Source: Spirochaetales bacterium (GTDB lineage Bacteria > Spirochaetota > Spirochaetia > DSM-2461). From it: 64,000 nucleotides of DNA. The stretch spans positions 41,859 through 105,858 of the forward strand of contig JAKSCK010000092.1 in assembly GCA_022360655.1 (NCBI GenBank), read 5' to 3'. Of the stretch, positions 33,433 through 40,787 are shown in pieces (the first letter of the stretch is position 1; each line of letters opens with the position of its first letter). The notes beneath the pieces were generated by a model, which worked only from the letters and a program-made list of their open reading frames with translations, made no database searches and was not told where the DNA came from. A program made the translations under genes and the position numbers.

Positions 33433-33472
33433 AAAAAAAAGCCCGTCTGAACTATGTTTGATGCAGATGGGC
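33433..33472 (-). terminator. Intrinsic terminator facing the minus strand
   Basis: GCCCGTCTG (33441-33449) pairs with CAGATGGGC (33464-33472), one G-T pair. Read on the minus strand it is followed by eight T (33433-33440). All genes around it are on the plus strand, so it would stop antisense transcription into nnrD. It could also weakly end nnrD on the plus strand. Confidence 0.6.
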
Positions 33473-33503
33473 AAACTCGCAGCCCTTGGTAAGGAGAGGT
33501 TCC

Positions 33504-33812
33504 ATGATTGTGTATAGCGTCTCGGTCAAAGTTAAATCTGGCCATGAGGACGATTTCCGCCTGGCATCCAAATTCAATCGTCAAGAAACCCGAAAAGAAA
33601 TGGGAAATCTTCGCTTTGATATTCTGCAAAGCGCCACAGATCCAAAACATTTTATGCTGTATGAGGTGTACCGATCCGAGGATGCCGTGACAGCACATAA
33701 GGCCACGATGCATTACAAAAAATGGAGAGAAACGGTGGCCCCTTGGATGGAAGAAGACCGCAAAGGTGAAGAATTCATTCCCAGGCATCCTGTAGAGGTA
33801 GAAGAGTGGTAA
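33504..33812 (+). CDS. ABM-domain protein (YgiN/LsrG-like)
   Basis: 102 residues forming one antibiotic-biosynthesis-monooxygenase ferredoxin-like fold: MIVYSVSVKVKSGHEDDF, then FDILQSATDPKHFMLYEVYRSEDAVTAHKATMHYKKW. The last block is the usual ABM signature with the two helix-capping His. Relatives degrade phospho-AI-2 (LsrG) or oxidise quinols; which applies is unknown. AAGGAGAGG marks the ATG. It overlaps the next gene by seven bases, so the two probably work together. Confidence 0.85.
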   Translation: MIVYSVSVKVKSGHEDDFRLASKFNRQETRKEMGNLRFDILQSATDPKHFMLYEVYRSEDAVTAHKATMHYKKWRETVAPWMEEDRKGEEFIPRHPVEVEEW

Positions 33813-35014
33813 ACGCTCTTCCATCCTTTTCTCACCGCGGAAATCCCCTACTGATTTATGGTAGAGGGGTACTTGCTCAGGTTCCTCAGTATGTGCCGCC
33901 GAACCAACCTGTTCTTGTTCTCACAGGAAGGCATTTTGCCTCGTGTCCCCAATGGGACAGCCTTGAAGCCTCTTTGTTAACTCGATGTGGCCATGTGATT
34001 CGTGAAACCATCACCGGAGAACCTTCTCCAGAAGTGGTGGATGCACTGACAAAGTTAGCACAGGATTCCCAAGTGGCCGCTGTGGTGGCCGTGGGAGGCG
34101 GGAGTGTTCTGGATGCAGGAAAAGCTGTGGCAGCCATGGTGCTCCATCCTGAAGGAGTTCAGAACTACCTTGAGGGAGTTGGAACACTCCAACCCACAGA
34201 AAAAACACTTCCCCTCATCGCCGTACCCACCACAGCAGGAACAGGAAGCGAAGCCACCAAGAATGCCGTGGTGAGCCAGGTAGGAACAAGTGGTTTCAAA
34301 AAGTCACTGCGTCATGATGCCTATGTTCCACCCGTGGCCATTCTTGATCCAGATTTGGCGATATCAACCCCTTCGGGGATCACCATCTCCTGTGCACTTG
34401 ATGCATTGTCTCAACTCTTGGAGGCCTTCACCTCCACCAAAGCCACACCCATGAGTGATGCGGCGGCCCGACAAGGTTTGCACCATTTTGCCGTTGGAAG
34501 CCGTCTTTTTCAAAAGAATCTTTTTGGCTCTGATGAAGAGGTGAATCTCCGGGGAGAATTGAGTTTAGCAGCCTATTGCTCTGGATTAGCATTGGCCAAT
34601 GCTGGCTTGGGAACGGTTCATGGGATGGCCGGTGTGCTGGGAGGTCTGCAGTCCATTCCTCATGGAACGGCATGTGGCTTGCTTGTGGCACCTGTTTTCC
34701 AAAAAATCATCCAAAGTTTGAACAGATGTGAAGATGGAGCCACTCTGGTGATGAACCAGAACACACTCCTTGAACGACTCCAGGATGTGATGAGACTTGT
34801 TTTTCAGGATACCAAGTCATACCAATCAACACACTTTCATCACTTTGAAGAGCAACTGCATCAATGGTCTCAAACACTTCCAGGCCTAAGGCATTATGGT
34901 TTTGATGAAGAACAATTAAAGCAGGTGGCAAAAGACTCTGGAAATAAAAACTCCCCTGTGTCTTTTGATGAAGCCATGCGCTTCGAAATCCTTTGTTCTG
35001 TATTAAAGAAGTAA
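33806..35014 (+). CDS. Iron-type alcohol dehydrogenase with an altered metal ligand
   Basis: 402 residues; GTG start inside the preceding gene, set by AGAGG. VVAVGGGSVLDAGKAVAAM and VPTTAGTGSEATKNAVV are the nucleotide motifs. Of the four metal ligands, CALDALSQLLEAF keeps the Asp but has Gln where FucO-type enzymes have His; GTVHGMAGVLGGLQSIPHGTACG keeps both later His. Metal use or activity may therefore differ. Likely an aldehyde/alcohol oxidoreductase of the FucO/1,2-propanediol group acting with the ABM protein. Confidence 0.88.
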   Translation: MVNALPSFSHRGNPLLIYGRGVLAQVPQYVPPNQPVLVLTGRHFASCPQWDSLEASLLTRCGHVIRETITGEPSPEVVDALTKLAQDSQVAAVVAVGGGSVLDAGKAVAAMVLHPEGVQNYLEGVGTLQPTEKTLPLIAVPTTAGTGSEATKNAVVSQVGTSGFKKSLRHDAYVPPVAILDPDLAISTPSGITISCALDALSQLLEAFTSTKATPMSDAAARQGLHHFAVGSRLFQKNLFGSDEEVNLRGELSLAAYCSGLALANAGLGTVHGMAGVLGGLQSIPHGTACGLLVAPVFQKIIQSLNRCEDGATLVMNQNTLLERLQDVMRLVFQDTKSYQSTHFHHFEEQLHQWSQTLPGLRHYGFDEEQLKQVAKDSGNKNSPVSFDEAMRFEILCSVLKK

Positions 35015-35163
35015 AATCCACTAGCCAAGGAATGATAAGCATCTTTGGCTTGCCTTCACAAAAGCATGTCTTGCTACCATTCCCACTCCAATAGAACAAA
35101 CCAACTCTTATGGATGATGGAAACAGGTAGCATGATTCTCTTGAACAAATGAAAGATGAGCAA

Positions 35164-35209
35164 ACACATCAAGCTCATGAGCTTGGTGTGTAAAGTCACA
35201 TTTTACACA
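35164..35209 (-). terminator. Two overlapping hairpins at the 3' end of mnmA
   Basis: GTGTGTAAA (35186-35194) pairs with TTTACACAC (35202-35210), covering the mnmA stop codon. The same GTGTG can instead pair with ACACA at 35164-35168, extending the CAAGCTCATGAGCTTG palindrome (35170-35185). The two stems exclude each other. This looks like a 3'-end control or termination element; no long T run. Confidence 0.4.
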
Positions 35210-36303
35210 CCTGAAAGAGATAATCCTTCTTCCGAAATCATGGCTCCACCCAAACATATCTCGTCATGGTAGAACACAGAAAACTGGCCAGGGGCTAATC
35301 CTCTATCACTCTCTTCCATGGAAACACTCCAGCGTTCTTCCCCATTCTCTCCCTCTTCCAAGGGTGCAATGCTTGCTGGAATCAACTTGGGCCCATGGCG
35401 CAGCTTGATCACCACAGATCCTGGCTCTGGTTTTTCTGCAATCCAATTGGGATTCACCACAACAAAATCTTTTTTTGCGGAAGCAATGGCAGCTGGAGTC
35501 CCTGCAACAATCACGGCATTCCGTTCCCGGTCTCGTCCCACCACATACCAAGGACCACCAGAAAGTCCCAATCCACTGCGCTGACCAATGGTGTAAAACC
35601 ATGTGCCTTTATGTCTACCAAGCTCTTGGTTTGTGCCGGCTTCAAGAATGGGACCTTCCTGTTCTCCCATGTAATGGCGGACAAAATCGGAATATTTAAT
35701 TTTTCCTAAGAAGCAAATTCCCTGACTGTCTTTTCTATCCTGGGTTGGCAAATCCCAACGTCGGGCCAACTCCCTCACCTCTTCTTTCATCATGCCCCCA
35801 ATGGGGAATAGAGCAAGGGCGGCCTGTTCTTGGGTGAGATGGGAGAGAAAATAGGTTTGATCTTTCACAGGATCTGGAGAACGACGAAGACGGTATAAGC
35901 CATCTTGTCCTTCTTCAATCATTCCATAATGTCCGGAAGCCACTTTATCAAAAGACTCCCCCACTCTGTCCAAGAAGGCACCAAATTTGATTCGGCGGTT
36001 GCAGAAAATATCAGGACTAGGCGTTCGTCCTGCTTTGAGTTCAGAAACGGTGTAGGACACCACCTTATCCCAGTACTCTCGTTGCAAACTCACCACTTTT
36101 AATGGGACTTTAGCCACATCACAAACCCCTCGGGCATAGGAAAGATCCTCCTCCCAAGGACATTGCCCCAAGGAAGCCAATTCATCTTCCAGCCAAATCT
36201 TGAGGTAATACGCCGTGATTTGAGCGTCTGGGTAGCGCTCTTTAACAGAAAGAAGGGCACAGGAACTATCCACCCCTCCAGATAACAGAACAGCAATCTT
36301 CAC
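35203..36303 (-). CDS. mnmA: tRNA-specific 2-thiouridylase MnmA
   Basis: 366 residues. The N-terminal PP-loop SGGVDSSCALLSV binds ATP. GRTPSPDIFCNRRIKF contains the first catalytic Cys, and KDSQGICFLGKIKYSDF the second. GTWFYTIGQRSGLGLSGGPWYVVGRD belongs to the central and C-terminal beta-barrels that hold the tRNA. It puts sulfur on U34 of Lys, Glu and Gln tRNAs. Monocistronic; divergent from the regulator at 36520. Confidence 0.95.
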   Translation of the reverse strand: MKIAVLLSGGVDSSCALLSVKERYPDAQITAYYLKIWLEDELASLGQCPWEEDLSYARGVCDVAKVPLKVVSLQREYWDKVVSYTVSELKAGRTPSPDIFCNRRIKFGAFLDRVGESFDKVASGHYGMIEEGQDGLYRLRRSPDPVKDQTYFLSHLTQEQAALALFPIGGMMKEEVRELARRWDLPTQDRKDSQGICFLGKIKYSDFVRHYMGEQEGPILEAGTNQELGRHKGTWFYTIGQRSGLGLSGGPWYVVGRDRERNAVIVAGTPAAIASAKKDFVVVNPNWIAEKPEPGSVVIKLRHGPKLIPASIAPLEEGENGEERWSVSMEESDRGLAPGQFSVFYHDEICLGGAMISEEGLSLSGV

Positions 36304-36452
36304 AGCGGTATCATTGCTGAACTGCTCAGGGAATTCAAGATAAAGGACTTGAATGTTCGGTTACATTCTCAATCCTTCCGCAATAAATCTGGAAGTCCTC
36401 TCTTTTTCCGCAAATACTGAAACAAGAGAGGTTTTTCTCTCTGGATTTATGG

Positions 36453-36479
36453 CCGTTGAAAAAAACTTTTTTTCAACGG
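36453..36479. promoter_or_regulatory. Perfect 13-bp inverted repeat in the mnmA/regulator divergent gap
   Basis: CCGTTGAAAAAAA (36453-36465) and TTTTTTTCAACGG (36467-36479) flank a single C. It lies between two divergently transcribed genes, 40 bp before the regulator ATG. It may be an operator or, read on the plus strand, an attenuator-like hairpin with an internal T run. A further ATGGT/ACCAT repeat follows at about 36485-36500. Confidence 0.5.
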
Positions 36480-36519
36480 TTCAAAATGGTGGAAACCATT
36501 TCAAAAAAAAGGACAAAAA

Positions 36520-37665
36520 ATGCTCCATCTCCATGGTGAAACTCTTACCTTTCTTAAAGAGTGTGACCAAATTTTCTCCAATCAGAAAGACGCGCGAAGC
36601 GCCGCCCGAAGACTGTTGCAAATTCTCTATGAACAGATGGAAATCCGTTCCATTGAATTTCATTACAAAAATCCTCAAACCGGTTATGAATGGAAAGAAC
36701 GTCTTCCTGGAAACGGCTCCAATCCCAACCAAATCACCATGCTCCATCATCCCCCCATCACATGGGGATTTTCGTTTTATACCAACCCCGGCGAGTCCTT
36801 TCATCAATTACTGATCTTGGTAAGCCGCCGGTGGTTAGAGGTATATGAGGCCCCAAAACCCTCTCAATCATCGTTTAGTAGAAATTATTTTCATTACCAT
36901 CATATTCAAAGAATCAGCCATTTTTCCTCACCCCAATTCCAGCATGACATTCAAAAGCATGCCATCAAGCGTTCTCCCCTCCTCATCCTTGGAGAACCTG
37001 GTACCGGACGTCACTTCATTGCCGAAATTCTACAAAGCCTCAGTCCCTTTCCAGAGATTCCGCACCGAATCATTGAAAATCCCATCGAAATCATGGAAGA
37101 AAATCATACAATTGCATCACATTGGAATCAGGACACACAGCGATGGGTGGGAATTGGAGATACCAATCTTCCAACCACACTTGTTCAGTGGAAAATCCTT
37201 TTTCCCCATCATGATGATGTTCTCAGAATTCCACCATTGCGGAATCGACAGGCGGATTTTCCCCAACTGGTGAAACACATCTTGGATGAACTTTGTCAAA
37301 CATCCTGCCGAGCCATACCCCAGATTTCCCAAGCAGTTTGGAAACTTCTCATCCAATATTCCTGGCCCAGAAATGTCCTGGAATTGAGGGAGACTCTTGA
37401 AACGGCCTTACAGAACAGTCCAGAAAATTCAATTGAAATGAAAGGGTTACCCTCGCATCTTCTCCATCCTCAAAAAGCAGCCAATGGATGCAAAGCTCCC
37501 ACCCTTGAGGAACTAGAAATAAATGCCTTGAGAGCTTCCTATTTTCGCTGGCAGGGAAAGACAAGCTCCTGCGCCCGCGAACTGGGCATTAGCGAGCGAC
37601 AGCTGCGGTACCGATTGAAAAAGTATGCTCTCTTTGATGAGGATGAATCTCAGCTCCCTCGATGA
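36520..37665 (+). CDS. Fis-type HTH regulator with a degenerate NtrC-like AAA+ domain
   Basis: 381 residues. Residues about 1-110 are an unrecognised sensor region. Residues 140-320 resemble an NtrC AAA+ module: LLILGEPGTGRHFIAEIL (Walker A with the Lys replaced by Arg), LRNRQADFPQLVKHIL, and ISQAVWKLLIQYSWPRNVLELRETLETAL. GAFTGA and a normal Walker B are absent. The C-terminus is a Fis HTH (GKTSSCARELGISERQLRYRLKKY). It therefore probably regulates without sigma-54. AAGGA precedes the ATG. It overlaps the end of sixA by 16 bp (convergent). Confidence 0.8.
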   Translation: MLHLHGETLTFLKECDQIFSNQKDARSAARRLLQILYEQMEIRSIEFHYKNPQTGYEWKERLPGNGSNPNQITMLHHPPITWGFSFYTNPGESFHQLLILVSRRWLEVYEAPKPSQSSFSRNYFHYHHIQRISHFSSPQFQHDIQKHAIKRSPLLILGEPGTGRHFIAEILQSLSPFPEIPHRIIENPIEIMEENHTIASHWNQDTQRWVGIGDTNLPTTLVQWKILFPHHDDVLRIPPLRNRQADFPQLVKHILDELCQTSCRAIPQISQAVWKLLIQYSWPRNVLELRETLETALQNSPENSIEMKGLPSHLLHPQKAANGCKAPTLEELEINALRASYFRWQGKTSSCARELGISERQLRYRLKKYALFDEDESQLPR

Positions 37666-38120
37666 TGTTTTGGACGCTCCCAAATATCCATCACCATACC
37701 CTCTGGCTTTTCAAGAAAACTCACCATCCCGCAGGTTGGTAAATCTCCAATTGCTTGGGAATCCCAAAGCTCGGCCAGTATTCCAAGTCCTGGTTGATGC
37801 CCACAAAGGAGAACATGACCGCTCTTCACATCGTCCTGAAGAATTTGAATCCACTGATGGGCATCGGCCAAATACAACTCATCCATCACATGAATCGCGG
37901 GAGAAGAGCCTCCACTGGCCTGAAAAAAGAGTTCTATGGTTTCCAAAGTGCGCCGCGCTGAAGACACGTAAACCCGATCAGGAACTCCTATTCTCTGTGC
38001 ACATAAATGTCCCATAATCCCCGCATCTTCTTGTCCCCGTTCCGTTAAGGGACGCTCATAATCGCTCAAACCACCAGGGTAAGAACTCTTTCCATGGCGC
38101 AACAACGTTATTCGTCTCAT
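37650..38120 (-). CDS. sixA: SixA-type phosphohistidine phosphatase
   Basis: 156 residues, the short histidine-phosphatase form. LLRHGKSSY carries the phospho-accepting His9, YERPLTERGQ the second part of the pocket, SSARRTLET a conserved Arg, and VLLCGHQPGL the second His. In E. coli SixA removes phosphate from the His of PTS-Ntr Npr or HPt domains, so the EIIA/HPr proteins in this window are plausible targets. The C-terminus overlaps the convergent regulator gene. Confidence 0.88.
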   Translation of the reverse strand: MRRITLLRHGKSSYPGGLSDYERPLTERGQEDAGIMGHLCAQRIGVPDRVYVSSARRTLETIELFFQASGGSSPAIHVMDELYLADAHQWIQILQDDVKSGHVLLCGHQPGLGILAELWDSQAIGDLPTCGMVSFLEKPEGMVMDIWERPKHHRGS

Positions 38121-38181
38121 TTTCTTAGTATGATCATGGAATGGAATCCCGTCATGATTCCAAAAAAATCTTCTGGTTCAA

Positions 38182-38211
38182 TTGACAGTTGCATAAGAAT
38201 GCAACTATCCT
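38182..38211 (+). promoter_or_regulatory. Promoter with a dyad in its spacer
   Basis: TTGACA (38182-38187) is a perfect -35; TATCCT (38206-38211) is an acceptable -10 at 18 nt. AGTTGCAT (38187-38194) and ATGCAACT (38199-38206) form a perfect 8-bp inverted repeat between them, positioned for a repressor. It drives the leader ORF at 38273 and the RNHCP-rsgA genes. Confidence 0.6.
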
Positions 38212-38272
38212 GCTGTTCATTGGGATTTCCACTCTGCTGGTATCCTATCCACTCATTTGAAGGAGGCAAACT

Positions 38273-38314
38273 ATGACAAAGGCAACCTGGAGCGCGGGGA
38301 AGGCCCGTCAATAA
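38273..38314 (+). CDS. 13-residue leader peptide ORF
   Basis: ATG to TAA encodes MTKATWSAGKARQ behind a very strong AAGGAGG site seven bases upstream. It is the first ORF after the 38182 promoter and is followed by 168 nt before the RNHCP start. Its signal is better than that of most real genes here, but there is no run of one amino acid, so classical attenuation is not obvious. It may set ribosome position to control the leader fold. Confidence 0.5.
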   Translation: MTKATWSAGKARQ

Positions 38315-38482
38315 GGATGCTTGCTGAATCCACCCTCAACTGCGGTTGGATCTAGCCTCCCTTCCCGACAATGCGGGCTCCCCGCCTGAGCAAAACCGTT
38401 TCTCCAAAGAACACCTAAGCGAAAGGCTTTTGTGTGTTCATCCGGTCGTTGGCCGGAGGAAAGACTTGCTCGGAGGACCACC
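38315..38482 (+). promoter_or_regulatory. Structured 5' leader before the RNHCP gene
   Basis: Possible stems are GCGGG/CCCGC near 38370-38384, GAACAC (38409-38414) with GTGTTC (38434-38439) enclosing AGC/GCT, and CCGG/CCGG at 38442-38456. The ribosome site CGGAGG is at 38471-38476. No T run follows any stem. I cannot match this to a known riboswitch or ribosomal-protein leader, but length and structure suggest regulation. Confidence 0.4.
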
Positions 38483-38893
38483 ATGTCCCGCACCAGTGCG
38501 CGAAACGCACAAAGAAAATACCAATACTCTACTCACCAACACATGCTCCCAAACGAAGATGGGGCCTTTATCTGTCTGCATTGCAGGCGTACGGTCATCC
38601 CACCTGGACATGGAACGCAGCATCGCAATCATTGTCCCTTCTGTTTATGGAGCCGTCACATGGACCGGAATCCTGGCGACCGACTCTCCTCCTGCCGAGG
38701 ACAGATGGAACCCATCGCTGTTTGGATGCGACAAGGCGAATGGATTCTTCTCCACCGATGCGAACGTTGCAATACGATCCGTCCAAACCGCATTGCACCT
38801 GATGACGATTTGCCAAAACTCTTGGCTCTTGCTGCCAAACCTTTGGCCCATCCGCCCGTGCCGGCGGAGAATAAAAAGGAAACACACGCATGA
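38483..38893 (+). CDS. RNHCP-domain protein
   Basis: 136 residues. The sequence contains the family name motif RNHCPFCLWSRHMD, preceded by FICLHCRRTV and followed by LLHRCERCNTIRPNRIAPDD. Four cysteine pairs suggest a double zinc ribbon. CGGAGG lies six bases before the ATG; the open frame upstream lacks a site. The function of this family is unknown to me. It overlaps rsgA by ATGA, so a role in ribosome assembly or translation is a direct inference from context. The N-terminal 20 residues are Arg/Gln/Tyr-rich and could bind RNA. Confidence 0.82.
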   Translation: MSRTSARNAQRKYQYSTHQHMLPNEDGAFICLHCRRTVIPPGHGTQHRNHCPFCLWSRHMDRNPGDRLSSCRGQMEPIAVWMRQGEWILLHRCERCNTIRPNRIAPDDDLPKLLALAAKPLAHPPVPAENKKETHA

Positions 38894-39969
38894 AAACCAC
38901 CATGGGTTGGGACCACACGCGTCAATCGGACTTCACACCTCAAGAACATGAGGGTTGGAAACCTGGGAGAATTTTGAGCCCAGGAAGAGGAATATTCAAA
39001 TTGGCCGTTCAAGTGAATGGAGATGAGGATGAATGGGAGGAATGCCAAGCCAGGCTGAGTGGAAAAGCCTTGGGCAGAGGAGAGGTGCCTGTTGCTGGAG
39101 ATTGGGTGGCTTGGCGAGAATCGGGAAACCAAAGAGTGATTGGCTCCCTCCTTCAGCGAAAAACCGCTGTGAGCAGAAAAGCGGCCGGAACAGGAGAAAA
39201 ACAGCAAATCATTGGAGCCAACATTGATGTGCTGTTTCTTGTCCAAGCGTTAGGGCCAGGGCGGGGTTTTACGCTCCGAGGTTTGGAACGCTATCTCACC
39301 ATGGCCTGGGAATCCGGTTGCCAACCGGTTGTTGTTCTCAATAAAAGTGACCTTTCAGAGAACCCTGAAGCCGATAAGAATGAGGCCTCATCAGTAGCCC
39401 CTGGTGTGGAGGTGATTCTTTGTTCCGCAAGCACCGGAGAGGGAATCAGCACCTTATCAAGGTGGTTGGAGAATGGCGTTACGGGAGCATTTGTGGGCCC
39501 TTCAGGGGCAGGAAAATCCTCTTTAGTGAATGCCATTGCCCAGATTGACTTGGCGGAAGCCGGAGCGGTTCGCCAAGGGGATTACCGAGGCCGCCATACC
39601 ACAACCAATCGGGAGATTCATGTTCTTCCATCTGGTGCCCTTCTGATGGACACACCAGGAATGCGGGAACTTCAGCCCTGGGGAGACGAACAGGATGCCA
39701 ATTCTGCCTTTCCAGAAATTGAAGAAGCCGCAGAGAATTGCCGCTTTCGGGACTGCACCCATGATGGTGAACCGGGTTGCGGAGTTCGTCAGGCCTTGGA
39801 AGAAGGCCAAATTCAAAGCGAACGCTTTGATGCATGGCTGGAACTTCGTCGAGAAATGGCCTGGAGTGAGGGACGGCGTCAGGCCCGCAACCGAAAAGAA
39901 CGGGATGCTACTTTGATACAGATTGCAAAATATCAAAAGAATCTGAAATCCAAGAAAGAGGTTTGGTAA
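38890..39969 (+). CDS. rsgA: Ribosome small-subunit-dependent GTPase RsgA
   Basis: 359 residues. An OB-fold (about 25-95) is followed by a circularly permuted GTPase: VVVLNKSDL (G4), SASTGEGI (G5), GPSGAGKSSLVNAI (G1), GRHTTTNREI (G2) and MDTPGMREL (G3). The C-terminal zinc site is CRFRDCTHDGEPGC. It matures the 30S subunit by proofreading the decoding centre. Overlapping the RNHCP gene by four bases makes the two co-translated. A terminator follows. Confidence 0.95.
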   Translation: MKTTMGWDHTRQSDFTPQEHEGWKPGRILSPGRGIFKLAVQVNGDEDEWEECQARLSGKALGRGEVPVAGDWVAWRESGNQRVIGSLLQRKTAVSRKAAGTGEKQQIIGANIDVLFLVQALGPGRGFTLRGLERYLTMAWESGCQPVVVLNKSDLSENPEADKNEASSVAPGVEVILCSASTGEGISTLSRWLENGVTGAFVGPSGAGKSSLVNAIAQIDLAEAGAVRQGDYRGRHTTTNREIHVLPSGALLMDTPGMRELQPWGDEQDANSAFPEIEEAAENCRFRDCTHDGEPGCGVRQALEEGQIQSERFDAWLELRREMAWSEGRRQARNRKERDATLIQIAKYQKNLKSKKEVW

Positions 39970-39986
39970 AACACTGGTTCGGACCA

Positions 39987-40007
39987 CCCCGGCGCGTGAC
40001 GCCGGGG
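39987..40007 (+). terminator. GC-rich hairpin after rsgA
   Basis: CCCCGGCG (39987-39994) and CGCCGGGG (40000-40007) pair around CGTGA; GG/CC flanks extend it. It is followed by TCGGCC rather than T. Confidence 0.55.
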
Positions 40008-40100
40008 TCGGCCTAAATCCGGAATAATCAAAAGATGTTTTTCGAAAGAAACTTGCCGGAAACGGATGGGTGCGCCTAGAATGGATGTGCGGAGGCTCCC

Positions 40101-40691
40101 ATGGACATTGTTGCATCTCTCGGTACCTACTCTTGGGTTCTTGTGCCCCTTGGCCTCTTCCTTGGTCTTCTTGGTTACCGGCTGTATAAAGTTTCTTTGT
40201 TTGTCATTGGTTTATGCCTGGGCTTTACTCTGGGCCACTGGATTGGATTACAGATTGATGATGCCCAACTGGGGCTGATCTTAGGCGGTATTTTGGGTTT
40301 AGCTTTTGGCGTGGGAACCCATTTTTTGATTCGCTTCAGTCTCTTCCTAGCGGGAATGGCAGGCGGTTTGGTTTTAGCCACCACCATCCTTCCCCTGACT
40401 TCTGTTCTGGAAGGTTCTGTGGAAGCGATGTTGTGGAGCCTAGGCTCCTCTTTGGCCTGCGGTTTGCTGACTCTGGCCCTGTATAAAATCCTGATTTTGG
40501 CGATGACAGCCCTGTTGGGAACATTCCTGATTTATGAGGTGACCTTTGAGTATTTCCCACGGGAAACCCAAAGCTGGGGATGGGCCTTGTATGTGGTGCT
40601 CTTTGCCGTGTTCCTCTTTGTTCAACTGGGAGGCCGAAAAGACCGGCCTGATCCTATTGAGCAGGAACGGAGTCGAAAAGCCAATCGATAG
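40101..40691 (+). CDS. Multi-span membrane protein (DUF4203/TM198-like)
   Basis: 196 residues with about six or seven membrane spans and a charged C-terminal tail (GGRKDRPDPIEQERSRKANR) that would be cytoplasmic. Glycine-rich helices such as LGLILGGILGLAFGVG repeat along the chain. The pattern resembles DUF4203 proteins; function unknown. GGAGG lies six bases before the ATG. Probably its own transcription unit, between the rsgA terminator and the terminator shared with uvrC. Confidence 0.7.
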   Translation: MDIVASLGTYSWVLVPLGLFLGLLGYRLYKVSLFVIGLCLGFTLGHWIGLQIDDAQLGLILGGILGLAFGVGTHFLIRFSLFLAGMAGGLVLATTILPLTSVLEGSVEAMLWSLGSSLACGLLTLALYKILILAMTALLGTFLIYEVTFEYFPRETQSWGWALYVVLFAVFLFVQLGGRKDRPDPIEQERSRKANR

Positions 40692-40722
40692 CGGCACTCT
40701 GAAAATGTAATGGCTCTATAGG

Positions 40723-40747
40723 AAAGGCGCTCATAAGGGCGCTTTTT
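40723..40747 (+). terminator. Intrinsic terminator with T run
   Basis: AAAG-CGC pairs with GCGCTTT with one bulged G, and five T follow (40743-40747). It ends the membrane-protein gene just before the convergent uvrC. Confidence 0.65.
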
Positions 40748-40787
40748 CTATGAACAAGCCCTCTGCTGGGGGTGATGAAAAATCATC

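Noticed and set aside
36353..36814. 153-codon frame overlapping the start of the NtrC-like gene
   Set aside because: Runs through the inverted repeat and out of frame with a recognisable regulator.
38346..38951. Overlapping frames across the leader, RNHCP and rsgA start
   Set aside because: RNHCP and RsgA motifs identify the real frames.
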